A DNA stretch of 64,000 nt from Gammaproteobacteria bacterium Ga0077554 (lineage in GTDB: Bacteria; Pseudomonadota; Gammaproteobacteria; Ga0077554; Ga007554): NCBI GenBank assembly GCA_001464585.1, contig LNFF01000006.1:186001-250000 (forward strand), in the 5' to 3' direction. A model generated the notes under the pieces. It did no database searches, was not told where the DNA came from, and worked only from the letters and a program-made list of their open reading frames with translations. Below, in pieces: positions 51,810-60,723 of this stretch (positions within the stretch are counted from its first letter, which is position 1; every line of letters starts with the position of its first letter). The translations under genes and the position numbers were made by a program.

Positions 51810-52118
51810 TCAACTCGGACGGGGCTGATCGGCCCGCCAGTTAAGCGGGGCGTTCGACACTTCAAATTTAGCCTTTAAGCGTTCATACTCAGCCCGCTCT
51901 TTCACCAGTGCAATTTTTTTGTCTTGTTCAGCCCAATACTCGCGTAGCAAAGTTCCTATTTTCAGGTTTGCGAGCCAGCTTCGATAGCAGACATACTCCA
52001 TCTGGCTTTGTAGCCCCCCCATATTGCGCATTCGCTCTGTGTTGTTAGCGAGCTTCAACCAGCGTTCACGCCAACCACATAGCCGTTCGTATTCTTCCTT
52101 TGCCGCTTGCATGTTCAT
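51810..52118 (-). CDS. Hypothetical helical protein
   Basis: 102 residues, charged and largely helical (KEEYERLCGWRERWLKLANN), with a possible coiled coil near residues 65-90. No family. Of three in-frame starts the ATG at 52118 has the best SD (GGAGG, five bases away); the ATG at 52130 has none with good spacing. Confidence 0.5.
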   Translation of the reverse strand: MNMQAAKEEYERLCGWRERWLKLANNTERMRNMGGLQSQMEYVCYRSWLANLKIGTLLREYWAEQDKKIALVKERAEYERLKAKFEVSNAPLNWRADQPRPS

Positions 52119-52182
52119 CTGTACCTCCATCTCCTCATCGCTGCTGTCGGTTCACGTCTAAATACCGATTTCACTTCCCCAC

Positions 52183-52911
52183 TCAGCGGGCGTCGCCTTG
52201 ATCCCTCTGGTCAGGCAACAACGTCTGCTGCGCGGCGCCGTCGAGTCCACGATCAAGCCGTGCCAAACATCCCGCATCGAAACCCTGCAATAGGTCGCTG
52301 TTATTGATGCGCGGGCTGCCCCCGGTATTCCTGGGCGTTGCTTCGGTCAAATTCGGGTAATATTGCTGCATATAGCGATCGATCAGAACCCGGTTATGAT
52401 CATTCGCGGCAAACTGCTCAACCAACTTGCGCGCCCCGCTGACCCAGCCGATTGAGAAAGCGTCCCCACTGGCGGTTTTAGCCGATGCTTTGCGACGGCG
52501 CGGCTGTTGCTTAATGTACTTGGCACGCGCGGTGGCGCATTGCCGCGACAACACGTCATAGGCATATTTAGCCACCGTGGCGGACGCTCCCGCGCCAATA
52601 AAAATAAACACGCGCTGTTTCACGTAGGTGAACCGTGGTGTCAAGGTGTAACCGGTACTCGTTAAATGGGCACACCCAAAGGTATCGGCGATCAACCCCG
52701 CCAGCGCGCCCTCCCAGACACTCAGCGCCACGCCGCGCGCTTTAACGCTATCCTCGCCGATGTCTGCCAACGCTATTTCGGCGGCATCAATGGCATGGCA
52801 TTCCATAAGCTTCCGCGCCTGTCTGAGGGCGGTAGCAGCCTCATGGACGTTAGCGCTTTTTGAGAGCGCCAGGCATTTCCTGATTTTTTTAATAATTGAT
52901 TCGTTATGCAT
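52183..52911 (-). CDS. DUF2786-domain protein
   Basis: 242 residues. The N-terminal 45 residues (IIKKIRKCLALSKSANVHEA, ATALRQARKLMECHAI) are the DUF2786 domain of phage and ICE proteins. The middle (FGCAHLTSTG, FIFIGAGASATVAKYAYDVL) fits the domain that often follows. It ends with a Gln-Asp-rich tail. Function unknown, perhaps DNA binding. ATG at 52911. Confidence 0.82.
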   Translation of the reverse strand: MHNESIIKKIRKCLALSKSANVHEAATALRQARKLMECHAIDAAEIALADIGEDSVKARGVALSVWEGALAGLIADTFGCAHLTSTGYTLTPRFTYVKQRVFIFIGAGASATVAKYAYDVLSRQCATARAKYIKQQPRRRKASAKTASGDAFSIGWVSGARKLVEQFAANDHNRVLIDRYMQQYYPNLTEATPRNTGGSPRINNSDLLQGFDAGCLARLDRGLDGAAQQTLLPDQRDQGDAR

Positions 52912-53046
52912 ACATCCCTCCCAGGCTGCTCATCAGTGCCCGACAAAGTAACCGCATTTGTAACGTCGCTGTCCAGCGAAAACCCTGTTTCAGTACGACC
53001 GTGGTAATCACCCTCGCCGACAGGCAGGGTTCCCCCAACGATCGCT

Positions 53047-53073
53047 AAGGTGTGGTGATCATGACCACACCTT
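53047..53073. repeat. Palindrome after the antirepressor gene
   Basis: AAGGTGTGGT-7-ACCACACCTT, a perfect 10-bp inverted repeat, nine bases after the antirepressor stop. No T run; it may be an operator or a weak terminator. Confidence 0.5.
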
Positions 53074-53081
53074 CCTGGACA

Positions 53082-53777
53082 TTAGTGGATGACCGCTTGA
53101 CGCGGTGGCTTGTCCAGCGCCTGCCTCAGCCGCCCCACCAGCAGCCGGATCCGTCCAGTCAACCCAGGGTGATCTTTCTCCCACCGCACGATCCCCCAGG
53201 CCTCCAGTGAATTCAGCGCCCGAAAAACACCGGTTCTTGACACCTGCGTCTCGCTGGACAGTTCTCGCACCGTGAATGCATACGACCTGCCATCGGCGCA
53301 GTGTATCGCCAGCCACTCCAACAGGATCGCGGCATTGAGGCTGGCGACGCTCTGACCCAGATGGGCGCGGGCAAGATTCAAGTACGGCCCGATCCCCTGT
53401 CCGGCAGTAGCTTCTGCCTTCCGTGTCCAGTGCCGCCACAAAACATCATCACACTCCCGCTGATAACGGATGATCCGCTCCCGCAACGCCGGCTTGACCT
53501 TGTTGGGCGAAATCGTCATCAGCCAGCCGAACAGGCGGCGTAGCGGCATACACAGCATCTCGCGGTTCTTCCCGTCTCCAGCAACCGTCACGATTTCCGT
53601 GACGGAGAACCTCTCTTTGTCCTCTGTCAACTTGACATGCTGCGACTGCCAAGCCAGCCCCATCCCCTCCACCACTGGCCGCATCGGCACGTAAGGTTCA
53701 CCGTCGTGCGTCACCAGGTACAGCGGGTCGCCATGAAATGCGACCTGCACCAACTCCGTATCCGTTTTTATCTTCAT
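53082..53777 (-). CDS. Phage-antirepressor-like protein with wHTH end
   Basis: 231 residues. The N-terminal 100 residues are a P22 antirepressor-like domain (VAFHGDPLYLVTHDGEPYVP, MRPVVEGMGLAWQSQHVKL, MPLRRLFGWLMTI). The C-terminal part contains a winged helix-turn-helix (FTVRELSSETQVSRTGVFRA, LNSLEAWGIVRW). In phages such proteins inactivate repressors; here it may control element excision or transfer. ATG at 53777. Confidence 0.82.
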   Translation of the reverse strand: MKIKTDTELVQVAFHGDPLYLVTHDGEPYVPMRPVVEGMGLAWQSQHVKLTEDKERFSVTEIVTVAGDGKNREMLCMPLRRLFGWLMTISPNKVKPALRERIIRYQRECDDVLWRHWTRKAEATAGQGIGPYLNLARAHLGQSVASLNAAILLEWLAIHCADGRSYAFTVRELSSETQVSRTGVFRALNSLEAWGIVRWEKDHPGLTGRIRLLVGRLRQALDKPPRQAVIH

Positions 53778-53879
53778 CGCTTCATTCCTCCGCTACACCA
53801 ATTTGCGTGGTGATTTCCAGCTCGGTTCAAATACAGTACTTCCCCTTACCCTTAAAGGCCCTTTACAGGAAGAGTGCGT

Positions 53880-54710
53880 TTATCTACTTTCCCGGTGGGT
53901 CGGTTTATCTACTTTTACACTTTTCATGTCCCGTTCTTCTGTTCCCACTGGGAACATTTCCTCATCCGGTTCATCCATTGTTGTTGCGGCAGTGTCCTGT
54001 TTGCTGGTTTCAGCGGTTGCCGCAGTAATAATCCTTGGCGCAAACTCAGCACGCCGCGTGCCTTCCAACACTTCTTGCGGTACCTCTGCCAACCATTTCA
54101 TCGCCCGGATGGCGCGCTGGTTGTTTTGCCGTATATCCTCGCGGCTGACCGACTGATACGACCATTGCGAGGGCAGTTCCAATACGCGTCGGATATAATG
54201 CTTACCGTCTCTGATACTGTGTGATGCGGCGTCCGCCGCCATGAGCGCCACATGTTTTGCCGTCAACAGTGCCGCAGTTAATCTGTCGTAATCCTCCAGC
54301 AAATAGACTATTTGGTAGATGTAGGGCGAGCCCATGCCGAACGAAAAATCTACCTTCACCGGCGCTGACGATTGCCGCAGGGTCACCACCACATTGCGCT
54401 TGGATGTCAGCAATTGCTCCACCTGCTCCAGCGCCTTGATAATGTGCTCACGCGCCACCCCCACCGCCTCCTCGATCCGTATCAACATCCAATCGGCGGT
54501 TGGATCATCCGCTGCCGCTGCTTGCAACACGACCCTGAGCCTGCGGGAAAACGCTATCAATCCCGTCACTCGCGGAATGCCGCGCGCCACGTTTTCACTT
54601 GACCCTTTGACCAAATCGAGCGCTTGGCGGGTATGCAAAATCAATGAGGCCCCGCCGTGCAATGTTCCAGGGCCATCGGTCAGAGTTCGGTAAATCACTG
54701 GTTCAGTCAT
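53880..54710 (-). CDS. ICE protein, PFL_4669 family
   Basis: 276 residues. GTLHGGASLILHTRQALDLV, GLIAFSRRLRVVLQAAAADD, and ADWMLIRIEEA match the integrating-element protein family known as PFL_4669/TIGR03761. The C-terminal 50 residues are acidic and variable. Role unknown, but it is always near parB and STY4528-type genes in this ICE class. A 15-bp palindrome GTTCCCACTGGGAAC lies in its 3' end (53941-53955). ATG at 54710. Confidence 0.82.
   Translation of the reverse strand: MTEPVIYRTLTDGPGTLHGGASLILHTRQALDLVKGSSENVARGIPRVTGLIAFSRRLRVVLQAAAADDPTADWMLIRIEEAVGVAREHIIKALEQVEQLLTSKRNVVVTLRQSSAPVKVDFSFGMGSPYIYQIVYLLEDYDRLTAALLTAKHVALMAADAASHSIRDGKHYIRRVLELPSQWSYQSVSREDIRQNNQRAIRAMKWLAEVPQEVLEGTRRAEFAPRIITAATAETSKQDTAATTMDEPDEEMFPVGTEERDMKSVKVDKPTHRESR
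53941..53955. repeat. 15-bp palindrome copy A
   Basis: GTTCCCACTGGGAAC, 7-1-7 symmetry, inside the PFL_4669-like coding sequence. The same sequence recurs at 54818-54832. Confidence 0.6.
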
Positions 54711-54751
54711 TATTTTTCTCCTGGTTCATTAAAAAAACTCTCACAAAGCCA

Positions 54752-54862
54752 TTGGCCCACCACTCCAAGTGTCCCAGGCTGGGACAGCGCCCTGCTCATT
54801 GGCCCACCACTCCAAGTGTTCCCACTGGGAACACAAGTTGGGCCACATCAAGTTGGGCCACA
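54752..54862. promoter_or_regulatory. Repeat-rich operator region before PFL_4669
   Basis: Two direct copies of cattggcccaccactccaag (from about 54750 and 54797), each followed by a 15-bp palindrome: GTCCCAGGCTGGGAC (54771-54785) and GTTCCCACTGGGAAC (54818-54832). Then two tandem copies of aagttgggccacatc (54835-54864). The regular layout suggests a cluster of binding sites for one regulator or for the replication protein encoded just upstream. Confidence 0.6.
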
Positions 54863-56260
54863 TCATGTCGTTCGCTTCAACAGTCCGGCCTGCTGCATCT
54901 GTTCCCGCCAGGCAGTGGCTCCCGACCCCGGCTTCTGCGGTTGAGTGGATACGCGCTTGTTTCCACCCGCTTGACCCGCTTCGGCGGTAACACTGTCTTT
55001 GCTGCGAGCCGTTGCTTCTTGACGCATTTCACGCTCCTGGGCAACCTTCACGCCGATACAGGGCACAAACGTGCCGTCCTGAACGTGTTTGCATAAATGG
55101 GCCAGGTAGCTCAGTGGATTGCGAATCGCATCGCCTTTTCTTTTCTTCGCCTGAATCTGTCCTGCAAGTTCATCCAACACGGCTTGCTGATGGGGTGTTT
55201 CAAGCTTGGCAAGCGGGATGCGAGCCAGTGTCTGTTCTGCCTCGGTCAACTGGGCGGGGAAAACCAATCCCGGCAGCGTGCCGTGCGTCTCGCGCGCACG
55301 GGTTGAATCAGTAGTAGTTGTAGTAGTTTTTTTATATATATAACTACTACGTGAGTTATCCACAGGAGCATCGGCATAAAAATTTTTTACTTCTTCGCTA
55401 AGATCTTGATTATTATCACCATCATCTTTTTCATCAACATAGTTAAAATTTTTAACTATGTCAGAGTTATCCACAGGGTCGACATAGTTAAAATTCTTTA
55501 CTAAGTCAGGATCAGAAATTTTTTCCACTTGGTTAAAAATTTTAACTAAGTGAATGGGCTGTTGCAGTTCCTTCAAATGGCGATCGCCGACCGCGAAAAA
55601 CTGGCTTTCATCATGATCTGCGTGTTCCGGTGCCTCGATCATCCTTTGCGCCATGCACCGGGCGCCGGTATGTGCCAGGGTTTGAATGGAGGTCACGTCA
55701 CGCTGTTCCGTGATGTCATCCTGGATGGATGCCAGTATCAGCCCCGCGATGCGACGGGCGTGATTGTGCGGGTGGGCCTGCAAGGTGTATAGAAAGTCGA
55801 TATAGCCGGGATCGAGGTAAAGGGTATCCGCCAGGGGCAGAGGATCATCGTGCAGGGTGTAGAGATTGCCTTTGATCTGGCCCCGGCTGTTTCTTATCTT
55901 GCGCCCCAGCATCGTCAGCCAGCGGGTGGCGCGCAGCATGATCATCACCCGCGCCACCGTGGGTCGTGTCAAATTGGCATGCCGGGCCAGCTGATCATAG
56001 GTCGGGAAGCTGCTGGCCGCCGTCCCTTGACTCAAGGTGCGCAGGATCATGCAAATCCGCACCGCCGCTGCATCGAGGATTGGATCGAAGATCAACAGCC
56101 GGGGGATGGCGTCCTGGCGATTACCGAGAAACAGCAAGCCGTCCTGCGCGTCGCTGATATCAGGACGGGTGCTGAGGTGCTTTACAGCCTCCTCTATGTA
56201 CGCGGCCAGCGCCCGCGTTTTGGGCGTAATGGTATCGCTTGCGTCGGTGACCAACGTCAT
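54863..56260 (-). CDS. STY4528-family replication protein
   Basis: 465 residues. DGLLFLGNRQDAIPRLLIFD, ILDAAAVRICMILRTL and an HTH (YDQLARHANLTRPTVARVMI) are the start of the STY4528 pathogenicity-island replication family. A long low-complexity middle (residues about 260-340) is rich in Asn, Asp and Val-Lys-Asn-Phe repeats (VKNFNYVD twice), followed by a poly-Thr run. Expected to bind DNA and control replication of the excised element. ATG overlaps the DUF2857 stop (ATGA). Confidence 0.85.
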   Translation of the reverse strand: MTLVTDASDTITPKTRALAAYIEEAVKHLSTRPDISDAQDGLLFLGNRQDAIPRLLIFDPILDAAAVRICMILRTLSQGTAASSFPTYDQLARHANLTRPTVARVMIMLRATRWLTMLGRKIRNSRGQIKGNLYTLHDDPLPLADTLYLDPGYIDFLYTLQAHPHNHARRIAGLILASIQDDITEQRDVTSIQTLAHTGARCMAQRMIEAPEHADHDESQFFAVGDRHLKELQQPIHLVKIFNQVEKISDPDLVKNFNYVDPVDNSDIVKNFNYVDEKDDGDNNQDLSEEVKNFYADAPVDNSRSSYIYKKTTTTTTDSTRARETHGTLPGLVFPAQLTEAEQTLARIPLAKLETPHQQAVLDELAGQIQAKKRKGDAIRNPLSYLAHLCKHVQDGTFVPCIGVKVAQEREMRQEATARSKDSVTAEAGQAGGNKRVSTQPQKPGSGATAWREQMQQAGLLKRTT

Positions 56261-56847
56261 TTCTTGGCTGACCCGGATCCGGCAGGACGTACATCCCTCT
56301 CGTTGCCGAATTCATCCTCGGAACGCGCTTGCTGAATGACGGTCCACGCCGAATTAAGGGGAATACCCGCTTGACCCAGCACCAGCCAGCGTTGCCGGCT
56401 TGGCAGTGCCTTATGTTCCTGCCACAGGCGCAGTACACGCAGCTCATCCTCTTCCGAGAGTTTCGGCGGGCGGCCATTGGTATCGATAACCAATTTTCGT
56501 CGCAGCGCTGCATAGTCCGCGCCGCTCATGCCAAACTCTTCTTCCATGAGCGGCAACGAGGCGCCCCATCGAATCAGGTTCTCCTGATCGGCTTGATCCT
56601 GCTGCCGCGCGTCCCACAGCTTTAATACAATATCCACACGCTCCTCAGAGAAAACAAGACGCATGAGGATGTCAATGTCAATCTCGCAAAATTGGTCGAG
56701 TTGCGTGACCGTCATACTGGCCAGGCGATCAAGATGTACCTGGGTTAACCCCCGTATGCCGGATTCTTTTACTGCATTGAATCCGCCACTGGCGTAGAGC
56801 TTTAAAAGCTTGGCGATGATCAAAGGTGTGTAGCTATCCGTGTTCAT
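56257..56847 (-). CDS. DUF2857-family ICE protein
   Basis: 196 residues. Conserved family blocks: LDRLASMTVTQLDQFCEIDI and LPLMEEEFGMSGADYAALRR. A C-terminal helix-turn-helix-like part (PSRQRWLVLGQAGIPLNSAW) suggests DNA binding. In this ICE class it is always coupled to the STY4528-type gene, as here (four-base overlap). ATG at 56847. Confidence 0.84.
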   Translation of the reverse strand: MNTDSYTPLIIAKLLKLYASGGFNAVKESGIRGLTQVHLDRLASMTVTQLDQFCEIDIDILMRLVFSEERVDIVLKLWDARQQDQADQENLIRWGASLPLMEEEFGMSGADYAALRRKLVIDTNGRPPKLSEEDELRVLRLWQEHKALPSRQRWLVLGQAGIPLNSAWTVIQQARSEDEFGNERDVRPAGSGSAKK

Positions 56848-56878
56848 AATACGTTCTCCCTTGCGTTAGTTTAAAAAA

Positions 56879-58366
56879 CTAATCCCATAAAGATGAATCG
56901 TCCTGCTGGCTTCTGAGTCGGCGCGTGTTCTGGATTAACAACATCACGTCGTCAAAATCGGTGTCCCGCGTGTGCGGGCTGCACAAAAAAACGGAGGGCA
57001 TGATCACCCATTTCGGGCGCCCCCCCACCAAGGCATAGATGTCGTCCCAGCGATTCCCCAGGGCCAGAACCCCAAAGCGGTTTTCCGGGGGAACGCGGTC
57101 GGAGTTGACCATCTGCTCCGAGACACTGAGCAGCCACCACCACACCCAATGTGCCTGCTCATCCGTCAGCGCTCCCTGGGGCAAATCCATCAGGTAGCCC
57201 AGACCCGACCGTGGCTGGCTGATGACACACTCGGCCAGGCCATGCCGCTGGGCTAGGCGGAGTGCCAACACATAGCTGCGGCTGCGCAACGAACGCACGT
57301 CCGAGGGGCCGGTGTACTGGTCCTGTGCGGAACCCTTCTCGGGCGCGGGCGGCGTCGCCGATGGGTGAGAGGCCATCTTCGACGCGCCTGGCACTCCAGA
57401 TGTCCCCGGCGGCGACGCAGGTGCGGGCATTTCATCCTCGGCGTCGGGCGGAGTATCCGCGCCTAGCTCAATCCCGGCGCCCAGTGCCGCAATCTCGGCC
57501 TGAATGCTGCGTACGGGACGATCCAGCACCGTAGCCAGATGATCCTCCAGTGCGGGCCGTAATGCGTCCATCACGAAATACGGGCTGTCCTGCGCCGACA
57601 GCACCTCGCCAAACAGGGCATCGAACCCAGCGGATTGCATTTCGGGAGAATCCCCGGTCGGCCCACGCTGCACCCAATAAGATCGATACAAGGCTTCTGT
57701 CTTCTGAATTATCTCGACATGGCTGGAACCCATCCCAGTACGCAATGCCTCGGGAATCAGGGGGTAGAGCAATTGTGCGGCGTACTGCAGGCGGTGCATT
57801 TGCGATTTGGATACCTTCAACCCAATTCCAAATTCCGGGTCACTGAGGCGTCGCACGAACTCGCGTAATCCCAGGGTTTCTCCGGTTTCCTCTTCCAGAC
57901 GCTGGCGCAAGGTCTGTAGCGCCAGGGCCTTCTCGATAAAGGTGTTGTCACCGCGCACTTCATTTTCGGCAATATGCGCCGCCAGCACGTCGCTTTCGCG
58001 GGTCCAGGGGTAATACCGGCAGTTGAGCGCCTGGAAGCGCGCATCACCCGCCTTCCATTGCTCCCGCATGATCTCTAACCGGGTGTTGCCGCCCTTGGCG
58101 ATCATGTAATGGGATTCACCCGGTCGGCGCGTGATAGGGAGTTCGCCTTCCTGCCCGAGGGTCAAGATGCGGTGCGCAAGGTCGTTGTATTTGGGATTGC
58201 GCGCCAGCCGGGTATTATTATCATATGGTTTGATCTGGTCGATCTCGACGCGCATCACCATCACCGTGATCGGGTCACCGGGCGGGGGTAGTTCAGTGCT
58301 GCGGCCAAAATGCCCGACCACTAAGCTGGAACGGAATTCGGCGTCTGACAGGGGTTTTTTGCTCAT
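56879..58366 (-). CDS. parB: ParB-family partition protein of the ICE
   Basis: 495 residues. VEIDQIKPYDNNTRLARNPK begins the ParB/Srx-like domain; GGNTRLEIM (about 92-100) is its phosphate-binding CTPase motif, and ENEVRGDNTF the next. A helical DNA-binding domain follows (about 160-230), then a long Pro-Ala-rich linker (300-350) and an unknown C-terminal domain. ICE ParB proteins help keep the excised element. The ATG at 58366 overlaps the parA stop by one base; AAGGAG lies eight bases upstream. Confidence 0.86.
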   Translation of the reverse strand: MSKKPLSDAEFRSSLVVGHFGRSTELPPPGDPITVMVMRVEIDQIKPYDNNTRLARNPKYNDLAHRILTLGQEGELPITRRPGESHYMIAKGGNTRLEIMREQWKAGDARFQALNCRYYPWTRESDVLAAHIAENEVRGDNTFIEKALALQTLRQRLEEETGETLGLREFVRRLSDPEFGIGLKVSKSQMHRLQYAAQLLYPLIPEALRTGMGSSHVEIIQKTEALYRSYWVQRGPTGDSPEMQSAGFDALFGEVLSAQDSPYFVMDALRPALEDHLATVLDRPVRSIQAEIAALGAGIELGADTPPDAEDEMPAPASPPGTSGVPGASKMASHPSATPPAPEKGSAQDQYTGPSDVRSLRSRSYVLALRLAQRHGLAECVISQPRSGLGYLMDLPQGALTDEQAHWVWWWLLSVSEQMVNSDRVPPENRFGVLALGNRWDDIYALVGGRPKWVIMPSVFLCSPHTRDTDFDDVMLLIQNTRRLRSQQDDSSLWD

Positions 58367-59235
58367 CACATCACTCCTTCTTGGGTCGCTTGGGCCGGTT
58401 TAATCACGCTGATGGCTTGCTTGAAAGGCAACGTGAGATGGGTCAGATGGGGAAACAGTTCATGGACAAGAGTCAACATGGTGTCGCGCGCGCTGGGGGT
58501 CGCGCCCACGCGGCGCGGTTCCCAGCGGTGTACCGGTTGGTGATTCGTGGCTGCTTCGCGGTAGGCCACGGTGTCCGGCACGGCGGTATCGAGGATGGTG
58601 ATGGTGCCCCGTGAAGGTGCGAAGGTCAGGCTGCGCAGCTCCTGAACGATACGCCGGGCATCGGCAGTGCGGCCCTGGCGGTAAATCAGGCCGCGCAAGG
58701 GTGCCGTCGGGCAACCCCAGTGAGCCATCGGGCGCAGCCGATCCAGCATTTCCAGTGTGCCACGGGTAAATTCGCGTGCGGGGAGTATCTCGGAGGGGAT
58801 GGGCGACAGCAACAGGTCGGCGGCGAGCACCGCCGCATCCTGCAGGGGCCCCACGGCACCTTGAGTATCAATCAAAATGAAGTCGTAATGATCGTCCAGT
58901 GCCTTGAGGATGTGCTTGAGGCGCACCCGGCCATCGGGGGTACGCAGAATCCAGTTCTGCAGATCACCTTCAGGATCGTCTGACACCACCAAATCAAGGC
59001 GGTCGATATTAGTGGAGCAGATCGTCCCCGCGATGACAGAGCGCGTGATCAGCGTGGAGAGGCCATACGGCACACGTACGGTGATGGGGTAGTAACTGGA
59101 CAGTGAGGGCTGCACATCGCCATCGATGAGCAACACTTTTTGACCCAGATCGGCGAGCAATGCGCCGAGATTGGCGCTCAGCGTAGTCTTGCCGACCCCG
59201 CCTTTGGTGGATACCACGGTAACTTTGACAGCCAT
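58366..59235 (-). CDS. parA: ParA/Soj-family partition ATPase of the ICE
   Basis: 289 residues. Deviant Walker A KGGVGKTT (residues 11-18), switch I-like DGDVQPSLSS, and Walker B FILIDTQGAVG (about 118-128). In SPI-7/PAPI-1-type ICEs soj is the first gene from the attachment site and is needed to keep the excised circle. Here it starts 68 bases from the tRNA-Thr fragment and reads into the element, which fits. First gene of an operon parA-parB. Confidence 0.9.
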   Translation of the reverse strand: MAVKVTVVSTKGGVGKTTLSANLGALLADLGQKVLLIDGDVQPSLSSYYPITVRVPYGLSTLITRSVIAGTICSTNIDRLDLVVSDDPEGDLQNWILRTPDGRVRLKHILKALDDHYDFILIDTQGAVGPLQDAAVLAADLLLSPIPSEILPAREFTRGTLEMLDRLRPMAHWGCPTAPLRGLIYRQGRTADARRIVQELRSLTFAPSRGTITILDTAVPDTVAYREAATNHQPVHRWEPRRVGATPSARDTMLTLVHELFPHLTHLTLPFKQAISVIKPAQATQEGVM

Positions 59236-59302
59236 GCAGCCTCCTTGTTGAGTGGCTACACGCTAGTGGCGGTAAAATCAGTATGTTTCTTGTACCATGT
59301 TA

Positions 59303-59350
59303 TGATTTGTAATCAGTAGGTCGGGGGTTCGATTCCCTCCGCCGGCACCA
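59303..59350 (+). other. ICE attachment site: 3' end of tRNA-Thr(UGU)
   Basis: Forty-eight bases match the 3' part of a typical tRNA-Thr gene: from the anticodon arm (tgatttgtaatcag, anticodon TGT) through the variable loop, the T arm (GGGGGTTCGATTCCC) and the acceptor end ggcacca. The 5' half is missing, so this is not a working tRNA but the duplicated att copy at the distal end of the element. The intact tRNA should lie at the other end, to the left of this window. Confidence 0.78.
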
Positions 59351-59460
59351 TTTTAAAACGTCGTGATCATGTTTTTTAAGATGATGACGCCCTTGTATGT
59401 AGCGTAAATAATGTTTACGGCCTATTTGATCTTCCTAAACGCCATCATGGATGCAGCCAA

Positions 59461-59709
59461 GTGGTTGAGCGCCAGCAAGCTCTGATACTTGACGCTGCCT
59501 TTCCCCCCACAGTAAAAAGCAAACCCTCACGCCTGCTAATAGTGGCGCTGGGGGGAATCGTGGGGATATTTGTGGCGTTTATACGTGAAGCCATCAGCCG
59601 TCGCGCGGATAATCCCGAACACGCCCAGCAATGGATGCAGCTTAAACAACATTTGCAGATACGCCGCCAGGCTACCGATACGCAGGCGACGACCCCCGCA
59701 GCGACCCAA
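59461..59709 (+). pseudogene. Remnant of a Wzz-type chain-length determinant
   Basis: From about codon 2 the frame reads VERQQALILDAAFPPTVKSK and LLIVALGGIVGIFVAFIREA, the C-terminal membrane segment of Wzz proteins that set O-antigen length. The N-terminal 300 residues are absent. It lies between the att site and ampE and its tail overlaps the convergent ampE end. It was probably cut off when the element or a neighbour was inserted. Confidence 0.62.
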
Positions 59710-60723
59710 TCAAACCAGCCAGCTCATAAGGCTCACCACCAGCAACACCCCCAGGCAAAAAATGAGGGTGCGCCACACCAGTGCTAAAGCATTTCTGACG
59801 TGCGAAATGCTCATGGTTTTTTTTGCGGTGCCCTGCACTACGTCATTCATGCGCAGGGCACCCAGGCCACTGTTCCTCACCACATCTGCATTACCTGATG
59901 AGCGAGTGACAAGTTGACCCACAAGTTGATTGGGAATGCCTTGGCTCCAGCCATCAATGGCATCAACAAAACTACCCATTATTGCATAACTTAATGCGGT
60001 AATACGCGCCGGCAGCCAACCCAGGATAGCATGCAGATGCTGCGCGGCTGCGGCAAAATTATCGGGCGTGCCGGATGCAGCCACCGCAAAGTTATCTGGC
60101 CTCAACTCATCTGCATTATTTTGCAAGAGCGAAGACAAACGATAAAAAACTGCGCCCAGCGGCCCCAATACAACAAACCAGAAAATCACCGCAAACCAGC
60201 GCTCATTCGCCTCTATTAAAATAGCCTCGATAACTGCATGCAACATCTGCGTCGTGGTTAACGGCGTTTTCGACTCAATGTCGGCCCCCTCGTTATTAAT
60301 AATGTCGGCCAGATGATGACACGCTGCCTCTTTACCCGTGTGCGTATAAGCATGTATGAATGCGCGCACCTGGGTGTCGAGATCTTTTGGCCCCAGGCAA
60401 TATAGCAGCACGGCAACATCAAAAATAAAGGCCAATATCAACAGCGATTCACTGAGCAGGTAATGTATCAGTCCAACCGCTGCGGCGGGCACCAGGGTTA
60501 ACAGCAAGACGCGTGCTCGTCCTCCTGTATCTCCTGCTGTACTAGTGGAGGGGATCACTGGTGCATCGTCACTGGTGGGATGGGTGATGCTGACGCTGGC
60601 ATGGCTCCCCCGCGTTTCACTCCAGGCTGCAAAACGCATAAACCAGGTGAAGCGGCGCCATTTTGCCACTGATAACCAGAGTCGTTCGATAGTCAGCGCC
60701 AGCAATACTTCAAGAAATACCAT
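59710..60723 (-). CDS. ampE: AmpE-like inner-membrane protein
   Basis: 337 residues. The start MVFLEVLLALTIERLW is the typical AmpE N-terminus. Blocks VRAFIHAYTHTGKEAACHHL and EANERWFAVIFWFVVLGPLG are conserved in the family. Four membrane segments can be seen (about 55-75, 77-95, 175-200 and 310-335). AmpE acts with AmpD in the signalling of peptidoglycan recycling and beta-lactamase induction. The ATG at 60723 lies 14 bases inside ampD, so the two are coupled. The frame is open further upstream, but not used. Confidence 0.84.
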   Translation of the reverse strand: MVFLEVLLALTIERLWLSVAKWRRFTWFMRFAAWSETRGSHASVSITHPTSDDAPVIPSTSTAGDTGGRARVLLLTLVPAAAVGLIHYLLSESLLILAFIFDVAVLLYCLGPKDLDTQVRAFIHAYTHTGKEAACHHLADIINNEGADIESKTPLTTTQMLHAVIEAILIEANERWFAVIFWFVVLGPLGAVFYRLSSLLQNNADELRPDNFAVAASGTPDNFAAAAQHLHAILGWLPARITALSYAIMGSFVDAIDGWSQGIPNQLVGQLVTRSSGNADVVRNSGLGALRMNDVVQGTAKKTMSISHVRNALALVWRTLIFCLGVLLVVSLMSWLV

